A DNA stretch of 64,000 nt from Paenibacillus dendritiformis (GTDB lineage Bacteria > Bacillota > Bacilli > Paenibacillales > Paenibacillaceae). Below are positions 44,984 to 54,000 of this stretch, piece by piece. The stretch covers positions 310,001-374,000 of the forward strand of contig NZ_OX216966.1 in NCBI RefSeq assembly GCF_945605565.1, read 5' to 3'. The position numbers and the translations under genes were made by a program. Below the pieces are notes generated by a model. That model had not been told where the DNA came from, made no database searches, and saw only the letters and a program-made list of their open reading frames with translations. How positions within the stretch are numbered: the first letter of the stretch is position 1; every line of letters begins with the position of its first letter.

Positions 44984-47071
44984 ATGAATAAAACGATGTC
45001 TACGCACAGCGGACTGTTCAAGGGGCTGGCGGCTGCCATCGCATTGCTCGTGCTGTGGAGCAGCGGGGGCGGCGCAGTGCCCGCATTCGCCGCCGACAAG
45101 GACGCAAGCCCGGCCGCCAACGCGGCCTCGCAAGGGATCGACGCCGTCTTCGTCCTGGACGTCAGCTACTCGATGAACGAGACCGACAAGGACGGCATCG
45201 CTGCCGAGGTCATTAACATGTTCATGGATATGAGCGATTCCGCCAAGACCCGGATCGGCTTCGTCGCCTACAACGACCGCATCGTGGAGACGCAGCCGCT
45301 GACGTCCATCGCTTCGCCCGGGCATCAGGCGAAGCTGAAGCAGAAGCTGCAGCATATGCCGCGCTACGGCTATACCGATCTGGGGCTCGGCCTGCGCACG
45401 GGCGCGGAAATGCTCGCCTCCGACAAGGAGAAGAGCGGCGTGCCGTTCCTCATTCTGCTGTCCGATGGCGGCACCGACTTCGGCTATGCGTCCCGGGGAA
45501 GAACGGTGGAGGATTCCAACCGGGACGTGAAGCACGTCATCAAGCAAGCCCAATCGCAAGGCTATCCCATCTACACGATCGGCCTGAACCACGACGGCTC
45601 GGTCAACAAGGAAGAGCTGGAGCGGATCGCCAAGCAGACGGGCGGAACATCATTCATTACCGACAGTGCGGATGATTTGCCCGATATTTTCAATCAAATC
45701 TTCGCCCACCAGATTCAGTCCGTTCTCGTAACGGTCGCAGCGGTAACGGCGACCGGCGAGCTTCAGGAGGTGAAGGTGCCGATTCCGAATTCCAGCATGA
45801 GCGAAGCGAATATTATACTGCTGTCTTCGCATCCGCTGCGGGAATCCCAGCTGTATTACAGCTCCAAAAACGTGCGCCTGTACGAGTCGAATAAATACCG
45901 TCTGATGAAAATCATCCGCCCCGAACAGGGTGAACTGGTGATTAAGCTGCGGGGCAAACCGGGAGATTTCGTCAAAGTGAATCTGCTCGGGAACTATAGT
46001 TTGGGACCGGAACTGGTTCTTGAGTCCCAGGAAATTATAAAAGGGCAAAATACGAAATTTTTATCATACCTGCAGCATCCCGACGGTTCCCGGCTGGAGG
46101 ATCCGCATGTATTCGACACGATGCAAGCGGAACTTGTCGTAACCTATCTTGACTCCGGCGAAGAGGAACGGACTCCGCTGGCAAGGAAGGGGAACGGATT
46201 CGAAGGGGACTATGTGTTCCGCCAATCCGGTTCGTACCGCTGGCATGTCTATTTGCATGGCCCGGACTTCTACCGCATGAGCCCGGAGATAGAACGGAAG
46301 GTGGAGAACCTGCCGCCGGAAGCGGTCGAAGCCTCGCCCCTCTCCCTGACCAAGGAAGATGGGGAAGTGCGCATCGATCTGAGAGAATGGTTCCGCGATC
46401 CGAACGGGGATGCACTGACCTTCCAGCTTCAGCCGCCAACGGATAATAAACTGGAAGGCGCTTATATCGAGGATAATTGGCTTGTTGTAATGCCGCGGAA
46501 GACAGGCGATGCCTCGCTTGCCGTGCAAGCCTCCGATCCGGAAGGCGGCACCGCCGTCTCGACGCTGGCCTTCACGGTTAGGTCCTATTGGGAGCGGCCG
46601 CTTCAGATCGGAGCCGGCATCTTGATCGCGGCGCTGATCGGCGGCGCGGCCTACCTGTGGCTGCGGCCGCGGCCCAAGTTCGCCGGGCGGCTGGAGGGCT
46701 ACTTCCTGAATACCGCCAGCGGCAATGACATCCCGGTCGCCTTCTGGCCGCTGTCCTCATTCGACAAGCGCCGGGTCAGCCTGGCTGATCTGTTCCGCAG
46801 CCTCGACATTCATGAGCCGCTGCCGGAAGCGGACCGCATCTTGCTGGAGCCCGGGAAGGAGGGCGTGCTGCGGGTCGTTCACCATACATCCTGCGCGGTG
46901 GACAAAGGGCGGACGCCGATTCCGAAGGGCAAGAAGGAAGTTGTGCAATATAATGAGAAAATCTATGTGACGTTCGAGGACGGCATGACCGAGATCGAGC
47001 TTCGTTATAAGCCGCTCAAGTCAGGCGCCGTCTCCACAGGACGTTCGCATTCACTGCCGGAATCGAGCTGA
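44984..47071 (+). CDS. surface VWA-domain membrane protein
   Basis: This is a 695-residue protein with a signal peptide (to about residue 37, AFAAD) and a VWA domain (about 52-245) with complete MIDAS ligands (DVSYSMN, GYTDLG, SDGGTD). A beta-sandwich region and a cadherin-like segment follow (DPNGDALTFQLQPP; ASDPEGGTAVSTLAFTV), then one TM (about 560-582) and a cytoplasmic domain of ~115 residues. In proteobacterial PpkA a VWA domain outside the membrane is fused to a kinase; here it is a separate gene next to one. AAAGGTGATAGG precedes the ATG. It may relay outside signals to the phosphorylation module (inference). Confidence 0.88.
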   Translation: MNKTMSTHSGLFKGLAAAIALLVLWSSGGGAVPAFAADKDASPAANAASQGIDAVFVLDVSYSMNETDKDGIAAEVINMFMDMSDSAKTRIGFVAYNDRIVETQPLTSIASPGHQAKLKQKLQHMPRYGYTDLGLGLRTGAEMLASDKEKSGVPFLILLSDGGTDFGYASRGRTVEDSNRDVKHVIKQAQSQGYPIYTIGLNHDGSVNKEELERIAKQTGGTSFITDSADDLPDIFNQIFAHQIQSVLVTVAAVTATGELQEVKVPIPNSSMSEANIILLSSHPLRESQLYYSSKNVRLYESNKYRLMKIIRPEQGELVIKLRGKPGDFVKVNLLGNYSLGPELVLESQEIIKGQNTKFLSYLQHPDGSRLEDPHVFDTMQAELVVTYLDSGEEERTPLARKGNGFEGDYVFRQSGSYRWHVYLHGPDFYRMSPEIERKVENLPPEAVEASPLSLTKEDGEVRIDLREWFRDPNGDALTFQLQPPTDNKLEGAYIEDNWLVVMPRKTGDASLAVQASDPEGGTAVSTLAFTVRSYWERPLQIGAGILIAALIGGAAYLWLRPRPKFAGRLEGYFLNTASGNDIPVAFWPLSSFDKRRVSLADLFRSLDIHEPLPEADRILLEPGKEGVLRVVHHTSCAVDKGRTPIPKGKKEVVQYNEKIYVTFEDGMTEIELRYKPLKSGAVSTGRSHSLPESS

Positions 47072-47087
47072 TATGCGGATAGGGGAA

Positions 47088-47118
47088 GAGCCGGGGCATC
47101 CGCCCCGGCTCTTTCTGT
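47088..47118 (+). terminator. Rho-independent terminator of the VWA gene
   Basis: GAGCCGGGGC (47088-47097) pairs perfectly with GCCCCGGCTC (47102-47111) around ATCC, followed by TTTCTGTT. It separates the VWA gene from the convergent kinase gene. Confidence 0.9.
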
Positions 47119-47145
47119 TATCGCTTCATAAGTATCCGCTGCACG

Positions 47146-48186
47146 CTAGCTCCCGCCCCGGGACATCGACTCTTGGTCCGCCGCCTGATCCGGTAGGCGT
47201 TGACCTTGCAGCCTCTCCTTCAGCGCCCATTTGAGATGCTCCGCATAGAGCGCGATCCGGAACGGATTCAGCGAGGCCGGGCGCTTGCGGGCGTTGATGG
47301 CCAATCCCTTCGTAACGACCCGGGCCAGCAGAGGGGTCGTGCCCCGGCTCCGCTGCCGGATCGGCTCAACCTGATCCCGGAACAGCCGCTGAGTCACATC
47401 CAGCGGCGGCTGGCCGCACAAGCAGAAGTACAGCGTCGCCGCCAGGCTGTATATATCGGCAGTCGGATCCTGCCGCGCTGTCTCGGAATACAGCTCCAGC
47501 GCCGAATAGCCCGCCGTCGTGAAGATCGGCTGCCTCCCGCCCGCTTCATAATGCACCGCCGATCCGAAATCGATCAGCTTCGGTCTTCCTTCCCGATCGA
47601 TAATGATATTCCCCGGCTTGATATCCCGGTGAATCAGGCCCTGTCTATGTATATATTCCAGCGCATCAATGATCGGCAGCATCGTCTCCTTGTAGAAGCG
47701 GGCCTGGGACGGCGCCTGGCCTTCTCGAATATATTGTGCAAGCGTCATGCCCGGGCAATAGGCCGTTACGAGGTAGACTGTTCCGCCCTCTTCGAATTGA
47801 TCGACATAATCGACGATGCACGGATGACTCAACCGCTCCAGCAGCGGCCCTTCCTTCGCGAAGATATCCCGCTGCTCCTCGAATTGCGCCCTCGCTCCAG
47901 GCACACGGCAGCGAACGGAGCGCCGATCCCGATCCCGGCGTGCCAAGGCTTGCGGGAAAAATTCCTTGATCACGCACCATGACCCGCTCTCGATATGTCT
48001 CGCTTTATAGACGATGGACAGCTCGCCGCTCGACATCACTTTTCCTATCCGATACTTGTTCTGCAGCCTCGTATTCCGCTTCAAGGCCGACTCGTTGACC
48101 GTCTGTGCCACCTGATTCCCCCGCTCCGCCGTCCGCGCCTGCATGCCCCTGCCAATATCCGGCGCTGTGCCTGTACTTTCCTCCAT
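47146..48186 (-). CDS. cytoplasmic Hanks-type serine/threonine protein kinase
   Basis: This 346-residue protein has one kinase domain (about 40-300): a glycine-rich loop (IGKVMSSGELSIVYKA), the beta-3 Lys in CVIKEFF, HRDIKPGNIIID with catalytic Asp near 183, and DFG near 204. All catalytic residues are present. No TM or sensor domain is visible, unlike PrkC or PpkA. With the adjacent VWA gene and the FHA and PP2C genes it completes a threonine-phosphorylation module. The start at 48186 has TTAGGAG upstream; an ATG at 48207 is weaker. Confidence 0.92.
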   Translation of the reverse strand: MEESTGTAPDIGRGMQARTAERGNQVAQTVNESALKRNTRLQNKYRIGKVMSSGELSIVYKARHIESGSWCVIKEFFPQALARRDRDRRSVRCRVPGARAQFEEQRDIFAKEGPLLERLSHPCIVDYVDQFEEGGTVYLVTAYCPGMTLAQYIREGQAPSQARFYKETMLPIIDALEYIHRQGLIHRDIKPGNIIIDREGRPKLIDFGSAVHYEAGGRQPIFTTAGYSALELYSETARQDPTADIYSLAATLYFCLCGQPPLDVTQRLFRDQVEPIRQRSRGTTPLLARVVTKGLAINARKRPASLNPFRIALYAEHLKWALKERLQGQRLPDQAADQESMSRGGS

Positions 48187-48311
48187 TGTAGCAAGATCTC
48201 CTAACATTTGCTATTTCCTTGTCAACATTCCGCTGATTGCTCCCTATTCCGACAAAAACATCCTGCCCTGCCGGGCAAGATGCCTTCTATGGCAGCTTCG
48301 CCTCCGCCTGT

Positions 48312-50114
48312 TCATCCTGGCGGGCCGTTCCCCTGCATCCTCACGCGGTTACGCCCGTCCCTCTTCGCCGCATACAATCCCCGATCCGCCATCTGCACGA
48401 GGGCTTGCGGATCAGGACAATGCTCTTGCTGTCCCGGGATCCAGGTGGCCGCCCCGAGACTGCAGGTCACAAAATGGCTCACCTCGGACGCCTCATGACG
48501 AATGGTCAACGACTCCACCTGCAGCCGGATCGCCTCAGCGGCAATGGTCGCATTCATAGCCGGGGTATGCGGCAGAAGGACGGCGAATTCTTCGCCGCCA
48601 TACCGGGCCGCGATGGACAGCGGCTGGGTGACCGCGGCCTTGACCGCCTGGGCCACCTGCCGGAGACATTCGTCCCCCGCCAGATGCCCGTATGTGTCGT
48701 TATATCGCTTGAAATCGTCGATATCGAGCAGGATGAGCGACAGCGGACGGTTCTCCTGCTTCATCCGCTCCCATTCCTGCTGCAGCATCAAGTCGAAATA
48801 GCGGCGGTTGTACACGCCCGTCAAGCCATCGGTGTAGGAGAAATCGGTCAGCAGCCGATTCGCCATTTGAAGCTTCTTGTTCGCTTCCTTCAACTTTCCC
48901 TCGGCGGCGATGCGGTCAGTCACGTCGCGGAAATAGACCGACACGCCCTGCCCCGTCGGGAAAATCCGAAACTCCAGCCAGCGCTCCTGCTGCTTGTCAT
49001 ACTCCGTGAGTTCCGCCGGCTCGCCCCGCTCCATCACCTGATGCGACATCGCATACATCTTGCTCTTCAACAAGAGAGGGTTGACGGTCCAGATCGAGCG
49101 GCCCTTGACCGCCTCGAAGTCAAGACCGGTATATTTCTCCGCTTCCTTGTTCATATACGTATATTCCCATTTCTGATTCACGGCCAAAAAGGCATCCGTA
49201 ATGCTGTCCAATATCGTCTCCACCCGCTCCTGCGACTGCTTCAGCGCCGTCTGCGAATGAATCAGCCGGACATACAGCTGGTTCAGCTCGTGGAAGAACA
49301 CGGTCAGCAGCGCCGTCGAGGAGATGAAGGAATTGATGCGGGCGGCATACCAGCCGATGCTGTACCGCTCTCCGGCGAACAGCGTCAGATTAATGTCCAT
49401 CCAGAACATAAACGCGGACATCGTCAGCCACAGATGCAGCAAGCTCTGCGCGCGCGTGGCGATATACAGATAGACGAGGGCAAGAAGATTGAGAAGCCAC
49501 AGCACGGGGCCGATTCCCGAGCTTATCACCAGGCGGTAATGATTCTGTTCGATAACAACCGGCAGCTCGTCCCGGAACTGCCCAAGCAGGTACGCCAGAA
49601 CCGCAGTAAGCAGCACCACAGCACCGAAGATGGCTGCGACCGTCGCCTTCTCCCTGCGCTCGGTCTGGGCCGATTTCCATTTCCGGAGACTATAGGTGTA
49701 CAGAATAATGCCCAGCGGAAAGCCGGCATGCCAGATCACCCAGAACCAGACCGATGTCTGAGGTCCTGCATGCAGCAGACCCGTAGCGGAGAAAATGCCC
49801 GGAAAGGTCAGCAGATACGGGATCGTAATCAAGCCGGCGAACAAAAAGGCAGCCGCGAGCAGAAGAATCGGCTTATACCCCGTCGCCCGGAACTGGACAT
49901 ACAGCAAGTAAGCCGTCATTAAATTCCCGAACACAATCCAGGCAATAAAAATGGGAAGGAACGGCCGGACCTCGGGCAGCGGCATGTCGACATAGGGGCT
50001 GATCAGCAGCGAGACGGCGAACACCCCGATACTGATAGACAGGGCGGTCTTTCTCTGCACCGCTGTTGCCGGAATGTTAATCAGACTCGTTAACGGGTCA
50101 CGCATGCGCAGCAT
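48312..50114 (-). CDS. membrane diguanylate cyclase with PAS domain
   Basis: This is a 600-residue protein. The N-terminal ~270 residues hold eight or so hydrophobic segments (a MASE-type sensor), residues ~300-415 form a PAS domain (ITDAFLAVNQKWEYTYMNKE), a short coiled coil follows, and then a GGDEF domain (about 430-590). The active-site motif is GGEEF near 503 (RYGGEEFAVLLP), with LILLDIDDFKRYND and LTGVYNRRYF upstream, so cyclic-di-GMP synthesis is expected. It is adjacent to the kinase gene but probably independent; no shared transcription unit is evident. Confidence 0.92.
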   Translation of the reverse strand: MLRMRDPLTSLINIPATAVQRKTALSISIGVFAVSLLISPYVDMPLPEVRPFLPIFIAWIVFGNLMTAYLLYVQFRATGYKPILLLAAAFLFAGLITIPYLLTFPGIFSATGLLHAGPQTSVWFWVIWHAGFPLGIILYTYSLRKWKSAQTERREKATVAAIFGAVVLLTAVLAYLLGQFRDELPVVIEQNHYRLVISSGIGPVLWLLNLLALVYLYIATRAQSLLHLWLTMSAFMFWMDINLTLFAGERYSIGWYAARINSFISSTALLTVFFHELNQLYVRLIHSQTALKQSQERVETILDSITDAFLAVNQKWEYTYMNKEAEKYTGLDFEAVKGRSIWTVNPLLLKSKMYAMSHQVMERGEPAELTEYDKQQERWLEFRIFPTGQGVSVYFRDVTDRIAAEGKLKEANKKLQMANRLLTDFSYTDGLTGVYNRRYFDLMLQQEWERMKQENRPLSLILLDIDDFKRYNDTYGHLAGDECLRQVAQAVKAAVTQPLSIAARYGGEEFAVLLPHTPAMNATIAAEAIRLQVESLTIRHEASEVSHFVTCSLGAATWIPGQQEHCPDPQALVQMADRGLYAAKRDGRNRVRMQGNGPPG

Positions 50115-50293
50115 GGAGTGGAATCAACCTTTCGTCAGTCAATGGCTCATTTCGTCGAATCGTGTCACATCTTACTCTCATAGTAACATACTATCCGTCT
50201 GTGAAAAGGAAAAACCGGGCCCCCAATCGCTGGAGCGCCCGGTCCGGCATCCATCCTATGCAGTTCAGCTTGGGCGCCGCCCCACAGCGCGCA

Positions 50294-51868
50294 TTACTTC
50301 CGTCTGCGCGGCGCTTTCCCCTTCTTGCCCGGTCCTGGCGCGGCCTTCCGCCCGGAGCGTTGTCCAGCCGCGGACGAACCCCGCTTCCCCCCGCCCGCGG
50401 TGACCGGCGCATGGCCGCGGCGGGCAGCCTGGGCCGCCCCACGGCCGCCCTTGCCCCGCTCGGCTTGCGCCCGGCCGTCGGCCTTCCGCCGACGGTCTGC
50501 CGGACGCTCTGCGCCGGCTCCCGCGCGGGCCGGGTTCGGCCGCTGCGTTCGTTCGCCGCGGCCTTCCTCCTGGCCGCGGCGCGCTCCAGGTCGGCCGCCC
50601 GTGCCGCCACCGGCTCTGCGGCGTTCCGGCCCCGCATCTGCCGCGCGGCGTGCACCGATGCCCCGTTCGCTTCCGCGCCGTGCGGCTCCGCGTCCGCTCT
50701 CGCCGCGCTCGTTCTCGCTGCGCCCGCCGGACGGGCCGCCTCGGCTCTGCCGGTGCAGCTTCATACGGATGACCTGCTCGATGAGAGCGAGATAACTCTC
50801 ATCCCGAGGCGCGGCCAGCGTAATGGCCCATCCGGCTCCGCCCGCACGGCCCGTCCGGCCGATCCGATGAATATAGCTCTCCGCATCATGCGGAATATCA
50901 TAATTGAACACATGCGTAATTCCTTCCACGTCCAGTCCGCGTGCGGCCAGATCGGTCGCCACCAGCAGCTGCACATTCGCCCGCCGGAACCGCTTCATCA
51001 CCTGCTCCCGCACCGCCTGGGTCAGATCGCCGTGCAGTTCGTCCGCATCGTATCCCTTCGCCTTCAATGCCTCATACAGCGTCTGGGCCCGCCGCTTCGT
51101 GCGGCAGAAGATGACGGCCTGATAAGGCCGATGCTCGTCGAGGAGGCGGAACAGCGTTTCCTGCTTCGCCCGATCCGTCGTCTCTACGACGAGCTGGCGA
51201 ATGTCCTTCACCGTCACCTGCTCCGCCTCCACCCTTATATCAAGCGGCGACCGCATGAAGCGCGCAGCGAGCGCGCGGACCGGCTCCGGCATCGTCGCCG
51301 AGCAGAGCAGCGTCTGCCGGCTGGACGGCGTGTGCGCGATGACGTCCTCCACTTCGGGAAGGAAGCCCATATGCAGCATCTGATCGGCCTCATCCAGCAC
51401 GAGAATACGGATGCCGGAGCCGTCGAAGGTGCCCCGGCGCAGATGATCGGTCAAGCGGCCCGGCGTGCCGATAACCAACTGGCATGCTCCCTGCAGCTTG
51501 CGGATCTGCTTCTCCACATCCTGGCCTCCGTAAGCGGCCAGCACATGAATACCTCCGCTTCCATCCGGGGCGGAGTCCGTCAGCTTCTTCGCCTCTGCCG
51601 TAATCTGCAGGGCCAGCTCGCGCGTCGGCGCGACGATAAGCGCCTGCGCATGGGGCTGCCCCGGATCGATCCGCTGCAGGATCGGGAGCAGGAACGCCAG
51701 CGTTTTCCCCGTTCCGGTCTGTGCTTGCAGCACGGCATCCCGGCCAGCCAGCGCGGCAGGGATCGCTTGCATCTGAATCGGCGTCGGCGCCGTAATGCCT
51801 TGCTTCGTTAATCGATTCGCCCACTCTTGGCGAATGCCCAATGGTATAAAGCCTGACAGACAGGCCAC
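50294..51868 (-). CDS. DEAD-box RNA helicase with basic Arg/Gly-rich tail
   Basis: This is a 524-residue protein. The helicase core spans residues 1-365 with the Q motif (APTPIQMQAIP), AQTGTGKT, PTRELA, DEAD in VLDEADQM, SAT, and HRIGRTGRAG. The last ~150 residues are highly basic and Arg/Gly/Ala-rich, an RNA-binding tail like those of CsdA/CshA-type enzymes. It acts in RNA remodelling, typically ribosome assembly or mRNA decay at low temperature. I give the GTG at 51868 as start; the ribosome site is poor and a downstream TTG could serve. Confidence 0.92.
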   Translation of the reverse strand: MACLSGFIPLGIRQEWANRLTKQGITAPTPIQMQAIPAALAGRDAVLQAQTGTGKTLAFLLPILQRIDPGQPHAQALIVAPTRELALQITAEAKKLTDSAPDGSGGIHVLAAYGGQDVEKQIRKLQGACQLVIGTPGRLTDHLRRGTFDGSGIRILVLDEADQMLHMGFLPEVEDVIAHTPSSRQTLLCSATMPEPVRALAARFMRSPLDIRVEAEQVTVKDIRQLVVETTDRAKQETLFRLLDEHRPYQAVIFCRTKRRAQTLYEALKAKGYDADELHGDLTQAVREQVMKRFRRANVQLLVATDLAARGLDVEGITHVFNYDIPHDAESYIHRIGRTGRAGGAGWAITLAAPRDESYLALIEQVIRMKLHRQSRGGPSGGRSENERGESGRGAARRGSERGIGARRAADAGPERRRAGGGTGGRPGARRGQEEGRGERTQRPNPARAGAGAERPADRRRKADGRAQAERGKGGRGAAQAARRGHAPVTAGGGKRGSSAAGQRSGRKAAPGPGKKGKAPRRRK

Positions 51869-51929
51869 CTCATTTCTTCGCTATGCTTACGCATCGGTTT
51901 CTCTGTTGCTATTCATTGATTCATTGATT

Positions 51930-52148
51930 TCACTGTGCCGAATCGCCGGATTCGATAATCCGCTTCACCCGGCCGACCTGCCCGTCCTGCAGGCGAACCT
52001 TGATGCCATGCGGATGATAGGCCGAATTCGTAAGAATATCTTTGACGACGCCCCGGGTTGTCTTGCCGGTGCGCTGATCCTGCTTCAGGACAATATCCAC
52101 CTCGAGGCCGGGGCGGATGCTCGCCCGCTGCTGACCGCTCTGCTCCAT
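51930..52148 (-). CDS. ywbE: YwbE-family small protein
   Basis: This 72-residue protein matches the YwbE family almost throughout: RPGLEVDIVLKQDQRTGKTT, RGVVKDILTNSAYHPHGIKV and VGRVKRII. The function is unknown; the fold looks like a small beta-barrel. The start at 52148 follows GAAGGAGGGAAGCAT. It sits next to an RNA helicase gene on the same strand with a 61-bp gap. Confidence 0.88.
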   Translation of the reverse strand: MEQSGQQRASIRPGLEVDIVLKQDQRTGKTTRGVVKDILTNSAYHPHGIKVRLQDGQVGRVKRIIESGDSAQ

Positions 52149-52212
52149 ATGCTTCCCTCCTTCACGCACGCATCCACCCGGTCAGACCGGGCGCCTCTTC
52201 AGATGCGGCCCT

Positions 52213-52824
52213 CTACTTGCGGCACACGGCGACACCGATGAAATACCGCACCCCTTCCCGCGGCTTCTCGAACGTGACGCCGCGCTGATAGTAAATATCC
52301 GTCTCCGCGAACCGGGTGAACAGCTCCGCGAATTGCTCCGGCGTCAGCTGATGCACATGGAACGGCTCGTTCGTCGGCATTCCTCTCCCCCTGCCGAACG
52401 GACTCGACAGCACCAGGACGCCGCCCGGATTGAGCATCCGGTACAGGTTGTCCATCAATTGCCGATCGTCGGCCACATGCTCCACTGTCTCGAAGCTCAA
52501 TATCGTATCGAAGGTGCCCAGCTTGCCGGGCAGCTCCGGGTCTGTCGCATCCCCTTCGACGTGCGTCACCTTCTGATGATGGTACTCCCGCCGTGCATAT
52601 TGCAAGGTCGGAAGGTCATTGTCGACGGCGACAATCTCCGCCACCTCCCGCTTGCGCTCCTTCGCGACCAGATGGGAACCGTACCCGGTCCCGCAAGCGA
52701 TATCGAGCACCCTGCCCCGGGCATACGGCGTCGCGAAATAATAGCGGGCGATATGCTCCAGCAGCATCCCGTTCGTCGGCTTCATCAGCTTGGGGATAAT
52801 CCGCTCCCCCGTCCATTCCAGCAT
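52213..52824 (-). CDS. class I SAM-dependent methyltransferase
   Basis: This is a 203-residue protein with a Rossmann methyltransferase core: motif I VLDIACGTGYGSHLVAK, acidic loop VAVDNDLPTL, GDATDP, and FETVEHV. The opening LEWTGERIIP is seen in a family of small methyltransferases that act on sugars or small molecules. The substrate is unknown. It is followed on the same strand by the YwbE and helicase genes, which may or may not be co-transcribed. Confidence 0.88.
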   Translation of the reverse strand: MLEWTGERIIPKLMKPTNGMLLEHIARYYFATPYARGRVLDIACGTGYGSHLVAKERKREVAEIVAVDNDLPTLQYARREYHHQKVTHVEGDATDPELPGKLGTFDTILSFETVEHVADDRQLMDNLYRMLNPGGVLVLSSPFGRGRGMPTNEPFHVHQLTPEQFAELFTRFAETDIYYQRGVTFEKPREGVRYFIGVAVCRK

Positions 52825-53089
52825 CTATTCACGCTCGATTCCGTTTTATTTTCCCCATGTTACAGGAAAGCAAGGAAAAATGCCACTATTCAAGGTGCGA
52901 GGGCCGGCTGGCAGACGGCAAATTAAGAATGACTGGCTGTCCTCGCCGCCCTTGGACGGATACCGTCCCTTTCTTCCCCTGCCCCGGCATTTATTGAACC
53001 CGCCTTTACATTCAGCTTCCCCCAAAAGCTTTAAAAATGCAGGATCTTCACTGGAACCGCTTTTTGAAAAGAGCAATCCTGCAAATGTG

Positions 53090-53243
53090 CAGGCTGTTGG
53101 AAAACCCCTGTTTTTATCATGGGGTGGAGATGTCCCTTTATACAATCAAAACTTGGCACTCAGAATTTTTTCTACGGAGAGACGAGCTCTACTCTATAAA
53201 AAATGAAGTGGGGAAATGTTCCTATAGACTTCTCAATGGCCTT
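53090..53243. mobile_element. MITE-like element, diverged copy
   Basis: This starts CAGGCTGTTGGAAAACCCCTG and ends in a decayed inverted copy (GACTTCTCAATGGCCT). Inside it shares blocks with the second copy, such as TTTTTTCTACGGAGAGACGAG and AAAACTTGGCAC. It carries no coding capacity. Confidence 0.6.
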
Positions 53244-53610
53244 ATTTTACGGATCCAAGAGAACGCGTCGGATCCTGGGGGCATCATCGCCTTCAGGAGT
53301 CATCATTGCCTCCTGGGACTTGAACGTGTGGAGGGATTGCTGCTATTTTACAGGAATTTCGGCTCAATGAGTCCACATCCCAAGGAATTGCTGCAAATCT
53401 GCATCATTTTAGGCCCTTTTGCTTCAAGTCGGAGTGAAACGGGTGAAATTCCTGCAGTTTTGCAGGATTCCCATTCTGGTAAAGTCGTCCGTATCGAATT
53501 GCTGTATTTACGCAGGATTTCGCTTACCGAACAGGCGTGTCTGGAGAAATCGTGCAGTTTTGCGGATTTCGCCTACCGGATAGACGTGTCTAGGGAAATG
53601 GTGCAGTTTT

Positions 53611-53780
53611 CAGGCTGTTGGAAACCCCCTGTTTTTACGAAGGGGGGGAGATTATCCATTTTCCTACCCAAAACTCGGCACCCATAGCGTTTTAAATTGA
53701 TTTTTTCTACGGAGAGACGAGATCGACCACATAAAAAACATGAAGTGCCACAAGATCCCTTGGACTTTCTCAACAGCCTG
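53611..53780. mobile_element. 170-bp MITE-like element with intact inverted ends
   Basis: CAGGCTGTTG at 53611-53620 and CAACAGCCTG at 53771-53780 form perfect 10-bp terminal inverted repeats. The right end continues inward as GAGAAAGTCCA-type sequence (complement), a form common at IS1182/IS4-like ends. It has no open frame, is about 170 bp long, and shares internal blocks with the copy at 53090. Both copies are inserted in the same repeat array. Confidence 0.7.
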
Positions 53781-53973
53781 AAATGTGCAGGAATTACGGC
53801 CATTTGAGCTAGAATTTCGGATAAACGAGAGAAAAGCTGCCGTTTTGCAGAAATTTCACCGAATATACCCGCTGCAGGAACAAAATGATGTAAAATTGCA
53901 GGATTCCATATTTCCCCTTGTTCTTCTGCTCATTAAGGCTCTAGCGCGGCCACTCCCCAACCCAACACACCAA

Positions 53974-54000
53974 AAGGACCCGCCGCCATGACGGGTCCTT
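53974..54000 (-). terminator. terminator of the WXG100-lipase transcript
   Basis: AAGGACCCG (53974-53982) pairs with CGGGTCCTT (53992-54000). On the minus strand it is followed by TTTTGG. It lies about 80 bp beyond the WXG100-like gene. Confidence 0.7.

Larger units (their letters stand above)
53034..53905. repeat. CTGCA-palindrome repeat array with ~50-bp period
   Basis: At least ten copies of a decayed palindrome of the form CTGCA(AA/GT)TTTTGCAGGA-TT occur, at about 53034, 53078, 53342, 53390, 53451, 53501, 53552, 53601, 53780, 53841 and 53891. Steps are 44-61 bp, mostly 48-51. Adjacent units also share flanks, for example ATTTCGCTTACCGAACAGGC and ATTTCGCCTACCGGATAGAC, so this is a true tandem array. 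Two MITE-like insertions split it. Confidence 0.75.

Noticed and set aside
48312..50114. Diguanylate cyclase as part of the injection locus
   Set aside because: It has its own promoter space, sits beyond the kinase gene and no effector with a cyclic-di-GMP site is visible in the cluster.
53037..53687. 216-codon open frame across the repeat region
   Set aside because: It runs through two repeat types and a MITE-like element; no ribosome site, no protein-like motif.
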